Shown: positions 1 to 5,203, numbered from the stretch's first letter. The stretch: DNA of 5,352 nt from JBKBMT01 sp046295655 (GCA_046295655.1 JBKBMT010000116.1:1-5352), one strand, 5' to 3'. Notes: a model not told the origin generated them from the letters alone. Program-made: numbers and translations.

Positions 1-128
1 CAGCGCGGTGGGCTGCGGCGCACCTCTGCCTGTCGCAGCACAGGATCCGTGCTCCGTGGCGCGCCCGGTGAGCTCGCGGACCGGCGGGCACGACCGGCCT
101 GCCCCGTCGCCCGGCGGATTGCGAAAGT

Positions 129-560
129 TCAGCCGGCGCGGCGGGCCAGGGTCTCGATCTGGTCGCGCCAGCCTTCCAGCTGGTAGCCATGGCGCGCGGG
201 AATCCCGATCAGGTCATCGGTCGGCCGGGAACCCGCCTGGCTCAGCGCCCAGACGATCGACGATCGGTTGCCCGAGGCGCAATAGGCAAGGACCGGCCCG
301 GAAGCCGAACCGATCGCGTCGCCCTGGGCGGTCACGTTCTCCATGGTGATCGCCCCGCCGATCACCGGGTTCAGAACGAAGTCCATTCCCGCATCCTCGA
401 CCGCCCGCCGGATCGGGTCGGCCTGCACTTCGGGCGGAACCTCCGCATCGGGCCGGTTGCAGACCACCCGCCGGAAGCCGGCCGCCGCGATCGCCGGCAC
501 GTCCTCGGGCGTGATCTGCGGGCTGACCGCGTAATCGGGTGTCAGTCGGCGGATGTCCAT
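129..560 (-). CDS. DUF442 / TIGR01244 family rhodanese-like sulfurtransferase
   Basis: This is a 143-aa cytoplasmic protein of the DUF442 (TIGR01244) family, equivalent to the N-terminal domain of Blh. That domain moves sulfane sulfur in Blh proteins; some family members have been described as phosphatases. The start is fixed by an ideal ribosome site (GGAGGG, 5 bases before ATG) filling the 10-base gap after the upstream permease stop. The active loop is C94-A-S-G-N-R99 followed by two serines. It has the rhodanese-like C-x4-R length, not the C-x5-R of tyrosine phosphatases. A second cysteine, C34, sits in the conserved N-R-P-D strand region. It is the last gene of a four-gene operon whose first gene is the dioxygenase, so it probably delivers persulfide sulfur to that enzyme. 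In many relatives the two domains are fused. I am confident of the family; the sulfurtransferase role is inferred from family and context. Confidence 0.9.
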   Translation of the reverse strand: MDIRRLTPDYAVSPQITPEDVPAIAAAGFRRVVCNRPDAEVPPEVQADPIRRAVEDAGMDFVLNPVIGGAITMENVTAQGDAIGSASGPVLAYCASGNRSSIVWALSQAGSRPTDDLIGIPARHGYQLEGWRDQIETLARRAG

Positions 561-570
561 GGAACCCTCC

Positions 571-1005
571 TCAGGCGGCTGCCAGCCGGTCCACCCTGAC
601 GCGGATCGCCGGCGCTGCGACCATACCCGCGGCCATGGCCAGGATAAAGACCACCCCGCCGATCCCGCCGAAGCTGAGCGAGGCGATGGCCGGCCCCGGG
701 CAGAGGCCCGCCAGGCCCCAGCCCATGCCGAACAGGACCGAACCGAGCACGAGGTTGTGGCCGATGCGAGGCTCCGGCGGCTCGGGCAGGTTGCTGCCGA
801 GCGCCGCACGTGCCCAGTTGCGCGCCACATGCCAGGCCAGCATCATCGGCAGGATCGCCCCGCCCAGAACGAAGGCCAGGGTCGGATCCCAGGCGCCGAA
901 GACGTCCAGCCATCCCTGCACCTTGGTCGTGTCGGTCATGCCCGAGATCAGGAGGCCAAGGCCGAACAGCCCGCCGGCGACGAAAGCGAAGATATTGCGT
1001 GCCAT
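571..1005 (-). CDS. YeeE/YedE-type half permease, DUF6691 family
   Basis: This 144-aa inner-membrane protein resembles the DUF6691 branch of the YeeE/YedE (sulfur transport) superfamily, the second half of a two-gene permease like the PmpA/PmpB pairs of BigR-type operons. Visible hydrophobic segments lie near residues 5-22, 42-60, 86-107 and 113-133. The family signature at residues 14-50 (GLGLLISGMTD ... WDPTLAF) is present. G-L-C-P-G-P near residues 100-105 carries C102, likely part of the sulfur-handling path known from YeeE/TsuA. The ATG shares its A with the stop of the upstream permease gene (TGATG). A GGGGA ribosome site lies 7 bases upstream, inside that gene, indicating translational coupling and matched amounts of the two halves. 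The real substrate (thiosulfate, persulfide or another sulfur species) cannot be read from sequence. Confidence 0.9.
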   Translation of the reverse strand: MARNIFAFVAGGLFGLGLLISGMTDTTKVQGWLDVFGAWDPTLAFVLGGAILPMMLAWHVARNWARAALGSNLPEPPEPRIGHNLVLGSVLFGMGWGLAGLCPGPAIASLSFGGIGGVVFILAMAAGMVAAPAIRVRVDRLAAA

Positions 1006-1433
1006 CAGATGATCCCCAGAATGTGCCGCGCCAGGACCACCACGATCCCTCCGGCAAGCAGGTAGAAGACGGTCGCGACGATCCCGCGCAGGGAGAAGCG
1101 CGAGATGCCGCATACCCCGTGCCCCGACGTGCAGCCGTTGGCGAGCCGCGTTCCGACCCCCACCAGAAGCCCGGCGATGGCGACGACGGCCAGGTTGCCG
1201 GTGATGTTGGTGCTGTAGCCGCCGGTCGACAGCGCGACCACTGCGGGGATGAGGAAGAGGCCCGCGAGGAAGGCCGCGCGTTCCGCAGCATTCGACCTGC
1301 CCGAGCCGTCGATAAGTCCGCCGATTATTCCCGAGGCCCCCATGATGCGCCCGTTGACCAGCAGGAACAGCGCCGCCGCCCCGCCGATCATCAGCCCACC
1401 CACAAAACCCAGGATCCAGTCCTGTTCGATCAT
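1005..1433 (-). CDS. YeeE/YedE-type half permease with N-G-C-T-S-G-H-G-V-C-G motif
   Basis: This 142-aa membrane protein is the first half of a split YeeE/YedE permease. The full-length YeeE/TsuA family imports thiosulfate; split versions sit in persulfide-detoxification operons. Hydrophobic stretches lie near residues 7-27, 32-41, 53-69, 78-96 and 116-135. The family motif at about 99-109 carries C101, H105 and C108, the cysteines expected to bind or relay sulfur by hydrogen bonding or transient persulfidation. I chose the ATG at 1433 because it agrees with the usual family N-terminus. A TTG seven codons upstream (1454) keeps the frame open, but it lies against a stem-loop and has no ribosome site. 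The ribosome site for the ATG is itself weak (AGGA very close, GGAA farther out). The gene follows the dioxygenase by 79 bases and overlaps the next permease gene by one base. Confidence 0.88.
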   Translation of the reverse strand: MIEQDWILGFVGGLMIGGAAALFLLVNGRIMGASGIIGGLIDGSGRSNAAERAAFLAGLFLIPAVVALSTGGYSTNITGNLAVVAIAGLLVGVGTRLANGCTSGHGVCGISRFSLRGIVATVFYLLAGGIVVVLARHILGII

Positions 1434-1456
1434 TTCCTGTTTCCGTTTCCACAAGG

Positions 1457-1482
1457 CCGGGTCGGCGGTTCCGCCAACCCGG
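1457..1482 (-). other. Intercistronic stem-loop between dioxygenase and permease genes
   Basis: Read on the minus strand, CCGGGT-T-GGCG pairs with CGCC-G-ACCCGG around a GAAC loop. This gives 11 pairs including one U-G wobble. No run of T follows, so it is not a standard Rho-independent terminator. It starts about 30 bases after the dioxygenase stop and ends about 23 bases before the permease ATG. A role in protecting the 3' end of the dioxygenase message, or in lowering expression of the downstream membrane genes, is inference. Confidence 0.6.
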
Positions 1483-1512
1483 TCAGGTTCCTGTTCGCGT
1501 CGTTTCCGGGTC

Positions 1513-2376
1513 TCAGAGTCCGTTCACCGGCACCTTGAGATAGCTTACTCCGTTGTCCTCGGGCTCCGGCATCTGGCCGGCACGCATGTTCACCTGAAGC
1601 GACGGGATGATGAGCTTCGGCATGTCGAGCTTCGCGTCCCGCTCGGTCCGCATGCGGATGAAGTCGTCCTTCGACTTCCCCTCTCCGACATGCCTGTTCA
1701 GCCGCTTCTGTTCGCCGACCGTGGTTTCCCAGGCGTAGTGGTCGCGCCCTTCGGCCTTGTAGTCATGGCCCACGAAGATCCGCGTGTCATCCGGCAGGGC
1801 AAGGATCTTCTGGATCGAGTCCCACATCGTCTCGGCCGAGCCACCCGGAAAGTCGCAGCGCGCGGTACCGAAATCCGGCATGAACAGCGTGTCTCCGACA
1901 AAGGCGGCATCGCCGATCACATAGGTCAGGCAGGCCGGGGTATGACCGGGCGTGTGCAGCACGTCGCCGCGCAACTGTCCGATGTGAAAGCTGTCGCCTT
2001 CGCGGAACAGCCTGTCGAACTGCGATCCGTCGCGCTGGAACCGCGTGCCTTCGTTGAAGATCTTGCCGAAGGTGTTCTGCACGACGGTGATATTCTCGCC
2101 GATGCCGATCTTGCCGCCGACGCGTTCCTGGATGTAGGGCGCGGCGGACAGGTGATCGGCGTGGACATGGGTCTCGAGGATCCACTGCACCTCGAGCCCT
2201 TCCCTCTGCACGAAGTCGATCACTGCATCGGCCGAGCGGGTGTCGGTACGGCCCGAGGCGTAATCGAAGTCGAGCACCGAGTCGACGATCGCGCAGGCGC
2301 GCCCCTCGGGTTCCTGAACGACATAGGTCAGGGTATTGGTTGCCTCGTCAAAGAAGGCGGTGACTTTCGGGTTCAT
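1513..2376 (-). CDS. MBL-fold hydrolase, probable persulfide dioxygenase (Blh/ETHE1 type)
   Basis: This 287-aa cytoplasmic metallo-beta-lactamase-fold protein matches the C-terminal domain of Blh and the ETHE1 family, which use one iron to oxidise glutathione persulfide to sulfite. The metal motif is H70-V-H72-A-D74-H75. H145 (H-T-P-G-H), D162 (V-G-D-T) and H204 (V-G-H-D) supply the other conserved positions. The C-terminal motif P-S-L-Q-V-N-M-R-A-G (about 258-267) is typical of Blh-type enzymes. I chose the ATG at 2376 over an in-frame ATG at 2433 for two reasons: it has an ACGGAG ribosome site 7 bases upstream, and the apparent promoter lies inside the longer frame. It is first in an operon with two permease halves and a separate sulfurtransferase, so sulfide/persulfide detoxification is the likely role. 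A glyoxalase II role is less likely given the neighbours. The exact sulfur substrate is inferred. Confidence 0.9.
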   Translation of the reverse strand: MNPKVTAFFDEATNTLTYVVQEPEGRACAIVDSVLDFDYASGRTDTRSADAVIDFVQREGLEVQWILETHVHADHLSAAPYIQERVGGKIGIGENITVVQNTFGKIFNEGTRFQRDGSQFDRLFREGDSFHIGQLRGDVLHTPGHTPACLTYVIGDAAFVGDTLFMPDFGTARCDFPGGSAETMWDSIQKILALPDDTRIFVGHDYKAEGRDHYAWETTVGEQKRLNRHVGEGKSKDDFIRMRTERDAKLDMPKLIIPSLQVNMRAGQMPEPEDNGVSYLKVPVNGL

Positions 2377-2404
2377 CGGATAGCTCCGTCCTGGTTCGGA
2401 GAGG

Positions 2405-2433
2405 AGTATGGGGCCTGTCGAGATACATTTCAA
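2405..2433 (-). promoter_or_regulatory. Sigma70-like promoter of the sulfur operon
   Basis: On the minus strand TTGAAA (2433-2428) is followed after exactly 17 bases by CATACT (2410-2405). These match the -35 and -10 consensus at 5 of 6 and 4 of 6 positions. The predicted start near 2398 leaves a leader of about 22 bases that contains the ACGGAG ribosome site of the dioxygenase gene. The match is seen directly; activity is inferred. Confidence 0.6.
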
Positions 2434-2441
2434 GAAGTGAA
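2429..2441. promoter_or_regulatory. Palindrome over the -35: candidate persulfide-repressor operator
   Basis: TTCA-AGAAG-TGAA is a perfect 4-bp dyad. Outward, A/T-rich bases extend it imperfectly (ATTTCA versus TATTCA read from each side). It covers most of the -35 of the sulfur-operon promoter, where a repressor would block polymerase. BigR/SqrR-type ArsR regulators bind A/T-rich dyads with ATTC/GAAT half-sites in front of such operons. The half-sites here are similar, but the spacing is not identical to the SqrR consensus I recall. The regulator gene is not in the window. Confidence 0.4.
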
Positions 2442-2442
2442 T

Positions 2443-2464
2443 ATGTCATCTTGCGTTTTGACAT
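2443..2464. repeat. 6-bp inverted repeat between divergent promoters
   Basis: ATGTCA (2443-2448) and TGACAT (2459-2464) are perfect inverted copies separated by 10 bases. Their centre is about one helical turn (11 bp) from the centre of the adjacent FNR-type dyad, with which the right arm overlaps. It may be a second regulator site or a chance product of the TTGACA sequence. Confidence 0.3.
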
Positions 2465-2471
2465 GGGTCAA
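2458..2471. promoter_or_regulatory. FNR/CRP-family binding site (TTGAC-N4-GTCAA)
   Basis: TTGAC-ATGG-GTCAA is a perfect 5-bp dyad with the 4-base spacer of the FNR family (E. coli consensus TTGAT-N4-ATCAA). Rhodobacterales FnrL, FnrP and NNR/Dnr proteins use closely related boxes, and sequence alone cannot separate them. The centre (2464.5) lies 29.5 bases before TAGGCT at 2494, the exact geometry of an activator bound at -41.5. Seen from the leftward promoter it lies near -66. The left half also forms a perfect TTGACA, so a plain sigma70 -35 element is the competing reading. Confidence 0.5.
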
Positions 2472-2493
2472 TTCGCGGTCGACGATGCTCGTC

Positions 2494-2499
2494 TAGGCT
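2494..2499 (+). promoter_or_regulatory. Candidate -10 (TAGGCT) of the DksA-like gene, class II arrangement
   Basis: TAGGCT keeps the three most important -10 bases (first T, second A, last T). With the dyad at 2458-2471 centred at -41.5, transcription would begin near 2506. That leaves an 18-base leader containing the GGGGAGGA ribosome site. The alternative is TTGACA (2458-2463) with GACGAT (2481-2486) after 17 bases, which has a poorer -10. Confidence 0.4.
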
Positions 2500-2523
2500 G
2501 GCAATGTCTGCAGGGGAGGAACC

Positions 2524-2841
2524 ATGACAACGGTTGCCGAACGCCGCGCCGAACTCGAGCGGCGCAAGGAATATCTCGGCCGGAGGCTCGGCGCGATCGA
2601 GGCAGAGCTCGAATCCCACGAGGCGCGCGACTGGGAAGATATGGCGACCGAGCGCGAGGCCGACGAGGTGCTCGAAGGTATCGGCGTGGCGGGCCAGCAG
2701 GAACTGCGGCGCATCGAGGCGGCGCTGCAACGGATCGAGGCCGGCGAATACGGTTTCTGCACGAAGTGCGGTGCCGAGATATCGGAGGGGCGGCTTGACC
2801 TGCTGCCGGAAACTCCGTTCTGCGCGGCCTGCGCGCCCTGA
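2524..2841 (+). CDS. DksA/TraR-family zinc-finger regulator, short form
   Basis: This 105-aa cytoplasmic protein belongs to the DksA/TraR family, which binds in the RNA polymerase secondary channel and alters promoter output, often with ppGpp. It is shorter than classical DksA (about 150 aa), mainly at the N-terminus. Residues 4-33 and 43-74 form the two arms of a charged coiled coil. The tip reads D36-W-E-D39-M-A41, matching the D-x2-D-x-A tip of E. coli DksA (D71, D74, A76). The distance from A41 to the first zinc cysteine (38 residues) also matches. All four cysteines are present, C79, C82, C100 and C103, as C-x2-C-x17-C-x2-C. ATG follows a GGGGAGGA site by 4 bases. It is divergent from the sulfur operon and 30 bases before a small co-directional gene. 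With tip and zinc site intact, I infer it acts on polymerase; whether it replaces DksA or is an accessory paralog is open. Confidence 0.92.
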   Translation: MTTVAERRAELERRKEYLGRRLGAIEAELESHEARDWEDMATEREADEVLEGIGVAGQQELRRIEAALQRIEAGEYGFCTKCGAEISEGRLDLLPETPFCAACAP

Positions 2842-2871
2842 GCGCCCCGGCGGGCGGGGGAGGAGAACCAG

Positions 2872-3060
2872 ATGACGAACGAAGAGGTTATGCTGCGAAT
2901 GGCTGAGCTTGCACATCAGGCGGCAGGGCTCCGGCCCGACGATCCGGCGCTGCAACGGCTGCTTGCCGAAATGGAGGCGCTGGCCGCCTTGCTGCCGCCG
3001 GCGACGGAACCCGAGATCGACGAGGACGCGGAAGCGCAGTTCGACAACATGCCGGTCTGA
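2872..3060 (+). CDS. Small acidic hypothetical protein, 62 aa
   Basis: I do not recognise this protein. It is 62 aa, with no signal peptide, membrane segment or cysteine. Residues 4-20 and 25-41 can form two amphipathic helices with many Leu and Ala, suggesting a helical hairpin or dimer. The C-terminal third (about 43-60) is strongly acidic (E-P-E-I-D-E-D-A-E) and probably unstructured. A clear AGGAG ribosome site lies 6 bases before the ATG, and the codons are G/C-ending like those of the neighbours, so I believe it is translated. It lies 30 bases after the DksA-like gene with no terminator between, implying one transcript and perhaps a related job. Function unknown. Confidence 0.72.
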   Translation: MTNEEVMLRMAELAHQAAGLRPDDPALQRLLAEMEALAALLPPATEPEIDEDAEAQFDNMPV

Positions 3061-3076
3061 GAGCGTCCGCACGGGA

Positions 3077-3105
3077 TTGCAAAATTCCGAACGCCGTCAC
3101 CTAAT
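3077..3105 (+). promoter_or_regulatory. Possible promoter of the FadJ-like gene
   Basis: TTGCAA (3077-3082) and CCTAAT (3100-3105) are separated by exactly 17 bases. Each matches the sigma70 consensus at 4 of 6 positions. The element lies in the only A/T-rich patch of the 74-base gap before the gene and would give a leader of about 23 bases. A perfect dyad, TCACC-N7-GGTGA (3097-3113), covers the -10 and could be an operator. The gene may instead be read through from the DksA-like gene. Confidence 0.35.
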
Positions 3106-3134
3106 GCCGGTGAGGAACGCGGAGCGGGGGCAGC

Positions 3135-5195
3135 ATGGCGGATGCGGTCGGATACGAACGCCGGGGTGGCGTTGCCGTTCTCGTGATCGACAATCCGCCG
3201 GTCAATGCGCTCGGGGCCGCGGTGCGGAAGGGGCTCGCGGCGGGACTTGAGCGTGCGCTCGCCGACGCGGCGGTGCAGGCGGTCGTGATCCTTGCGGCCG
3301 GGCGCACCTTTCCGGCCGGGGCCGACATCACCGAATTCGGCAAGCCACCGGCCGATCCATGGCTGCCCGACCTCTGCGACCGGATCGAGGCCAGCCCGAA
3401 GCAGGTGGTCGCCGCGATCCATGGAACCGCGCTGGGTGGGGGGCTGGAACTTGCCCTGGCGGCCCATACCCGGATCGCGTTGAGCACCGCGCGGCTGGGT
3501 CTGCCGGAGGTCACCCTGGGGATCCTGCCGGGTGCCGGTGGCACGCAGCGCACGCCACGGCTGATCGGGGCCGAGGCCGCGCTGCGCCTGATGATCTCGG
3601 GCAAGCCCGTGGGTGCCGCCGAGGCGCAGGCACTGGGCCTGATCGACGGGGTGGTCGAGGACGATCTGGCCGGTGCCGCCATCGCGCTGGCCGAAATGCT
3701 CGCCGCCGAGGGCAAGCCGCCGCGGCGCAGCCGCGACTGCACGGACGGAATGCGCGATCCGGCCGCCTATGTCGCGGTCGTGGCCGCCGCCCGGGCGCGG
3801 CACGCACACGACCGTCTGCCGGCGCCGCGCCGGATCGTCGATTGCGTCGAAGCCGCGATGCTGCTGCCGTTCGAACAGGGTCTGGAGTTCGAGCGTGCCG
3901 CCTTCGAGGAGCTTGTGGTCACGCCGGAATCGGCGGGGCTGCGCCATGCCTTCTTCGCCGAGCGCAGCGCCGCGCGCATGCCCGAGGCCAAGGCCGCGCC
4001 ACGGGGCGAGATCCGGTCGGTCGGGATAGTCGGCGGCGGGCAGACAGGGGGCGAGCTTGCGCTTGCGTTCCTTGGTGCCGGGTGCTCTGTCACGCTGCTC
4101 GACCCCGACACCGCGATGCTGGAGCGGGCGCTGGAGCGTGTGGTGCGCCTGCAGGAGAAGGCGGTGGCCGAGGGACGGCTTGGCGCCGATGCCCGGGCCG
4201 CCGACTGGGCCCGGCTGTCCGGCGCCGTCGATCCGGCCGAGGTTGCGGACACCGATCTGGTGCTTGCCACGGGCGGGGACGGGGCGGCATTGCTGGCCGC
4301 CGCGGCGCAGATGCGCGCGGGGGGCATCCTTGCCCACGGCGGCGGCTGGACCGACATCGAGGCTATGGGCCGGGCGGCCGGGCGGCCGGCAGACCTTCTG
4401 GGCCTGCGCCTGCATCCTCCTGCCCATGTGACACGGCTTGCCGAGATCACGCCCGGGCCGGAGACGGCGCCCGATGCAGTGGCGGCAGTGCTGGCGCTGT
4501 TGCGGCGCATGGGGCGGGTCGCAGTGCGCTGCGGCTTTGGCGGCGGCTGCATCTCGGCCCGGCTTCAGGCTGCCTGTCGCGACGCGGGCATCCTGTCGCT
4601 TCTGGCCGGGGCCAGCCCGGCAGCCGTCGATCGGGCGATGACCGAATTCGGGCTGCCCGCGGGCCCCTTCCTGTCCGACGACCTTGCGGGCCACGGCGCC
4701 GACGAGCGCCCCGCGGCCCGCGAACCGGCGCCGGAGCGGGCGCTTGCCGACCGTCTGCGCAGCCTCGGCCGGAGCGGGCGGGCGGCGGGACGGGGATGGT
4801 ATCTCTGGTCAGCGTCCGGGGACTATTCAGAGGATCCCGAGGTCCTGGCGCTGGTCGAGGCCGAGCGGGCCGCACGCGGCATCGCCGCCTCGGTCCTGAC
4901 CGAAGAGGATCTGCGGCTGCGCTGTCTTGCCGCGATGGCCAACGAAGGGGCGCGGATCCTTGCCGAGGGGCGCGCGCTGCGCGGGTCCGATATCGATGCG
5001 GTCGCGCTGTTCGGCTTCGGATTCCCGCGGTGGGAAGGCGGGCCGATGCACTGGGCCGACCGTTTCGGCATCCTGCAGCTTCGCAATTTGCTGCGCGGAC
5101 TGGTGCCAGAGGCGCCGGGTCTCTGGGAGCCGGCGCCCGGGCTCGACGCGATGGCCCTCAACGGTCGCCGCTTCTCCGATCCGCCGATGCTCTGA
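3135..5195 (+). CDS. FadJ-like enoyl-CoA hydratase / degenerate 3-hydroxyacyl-CoA dehydrogenase fusion
   Basis: This 686-aa cytoplasmic fusion protein has the domain order of the beta-oxidation enzymes FadB/FadJ (about 700-730 aa). Residues 1-190 are the crotonase (enoyl-CoA hydratase) domain. The oxyanion-hole segment A-G-A-D-I (61-65), G-G-G-L-E105 and L-P-E125 are present, so both catalytic glutamates are kept. Residues 293-470 are the NAD-binding dehydrogenase domain, with G300-x-G302-x2-G305 and D323. Residues 510-686 are the C-terminal helical domains with conserved segments such as G-F-P-R-W-E-G-G-P-M (628-637). Oddly, the dehydrogenase signatures are lost: R425 replaces the catalytic His, A475 the catalytic Asn, and H-G-G-G (401-404) replaces S-N-T-S. 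The frame is unbroken and codon use is uniform, so it is not a simple pseudogene. ATG follows GGAG/GGGGG. Hydratase activity is likely; dehydrogenase activity is doubtful. Confidence 0.9.
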   Translation: MADAVGYERRGGVAVLVIDNPPVNALGAAVRKGLAAGLERALADAAVQAVVILAAGRTFPAGADITEFGKPPADPWLPDLCDRIEASPKQVVAAIHGTALGGGLELALAAHTRIALSTARLGLPEVTLGILPGAGGTQRTPRLIGAEAALRLMISGKPVGAAEAQALGLIDGVVEDDLAGAAIALAEMLAAEGKPPRRSRDCTDGMRDPAAYVAVVAAARARHAHDRLPAPRRIVDCVEAAMLLPFEQGLEFERAAFEELVVTPESAGLRHAFFAERSAARMPEAKAAPRGEIRSVGIVGGGQTGGELALAFLGAGCSVTLLDPDTAMLERALERVVRLQEKAVAEGRLGADARAADWARLSGAVDPAEVADTDLVLATGGDGAALLAAAAQMRAGGILAHGGGWTDIEAMGRAAGRPADLLGLRLHPPAHVTRLAEITPGPETAPDAVAAVLALLRRMGRVAVRCGFGGGCISARLQAACRDAGILSLLAGASPAAVDRAMTEFGLPAGPFLSDDLAGHGADERPAAREPAPERALADRLRSLGRSGRAAGRGWYLWSASGDYSEDPEVLALVEAERAARGIAASVLTEEDLRLRCLAAMANEGARILAEGRALRGSDIDAVALFGFGFPRWEGGPMHWADRFGILQLRNLLRGLVPEAPGLWEPAPGLDAMALNGRRFSDPPML

Positions 5196-5203
5196 CGGCG
5201 CGT

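Noticed and set aside
86..104. GGGCA/TGCCC dyad downstream of the sulfur operon as a terminator
   Set aside because: 5-bp arms, a 9-base loop and no T-run in the direction of transcription; such dyads are expected by chance at this GC content.
8..349. Plus-strand open frame (113 aa) at the left edge
   Set aside because: Arg/Pro/Ser-rich composition with no ribosome site, and it overlaps the sulfurtransferase gene on the other strand.
129..560. Protein tyrosine phosphatase as the function of the DUF442 protein
   Set aside because: The active loop has C-x4-R length as in rhodaneses, and the gene sits in a sulfur operon; a phosphatase activity seen in some family members cannot be fully excluded.
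542..1291. Minus-strand open frame (249 aa) across the permease genes
   Set aside because: It is out of frame with two well-recognised membrane proteins on the same strand and has low-complexity Arg/Ser/Pro composition.
2377..2433. Longer N-terminus for the dioxygenase starting at 2433
   Set aside because: The added residues are not family-like, the -10 element lies inside them, and the ATG at 2376 has a good ribosome site.
1249..2496. Plus-strand open frame (415 aa) opposite the dioxygenase gene
   Set aside because: It is antisense to the MBL-fold gene whose metal motifs are intact; no family features, and it runs through the promoter region.
2843..2856. GC-rich hairpin (CGCCC/GGGCG) after the DksA-like gene as a terminator
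   Set aside because: The stem is only 5 bp, has no T-run and abuts the ribosome site of the next gene.
2916..4694. Long minus-strand open frame (592 aa) opposite the FadJ-like gene
   Set aside because: It lies antisense to a clear enzyme gene; the product is rich in Arg, Gly, Pro and His with no recognisable domain. This is the usual mirror of a GC-rich coding region.
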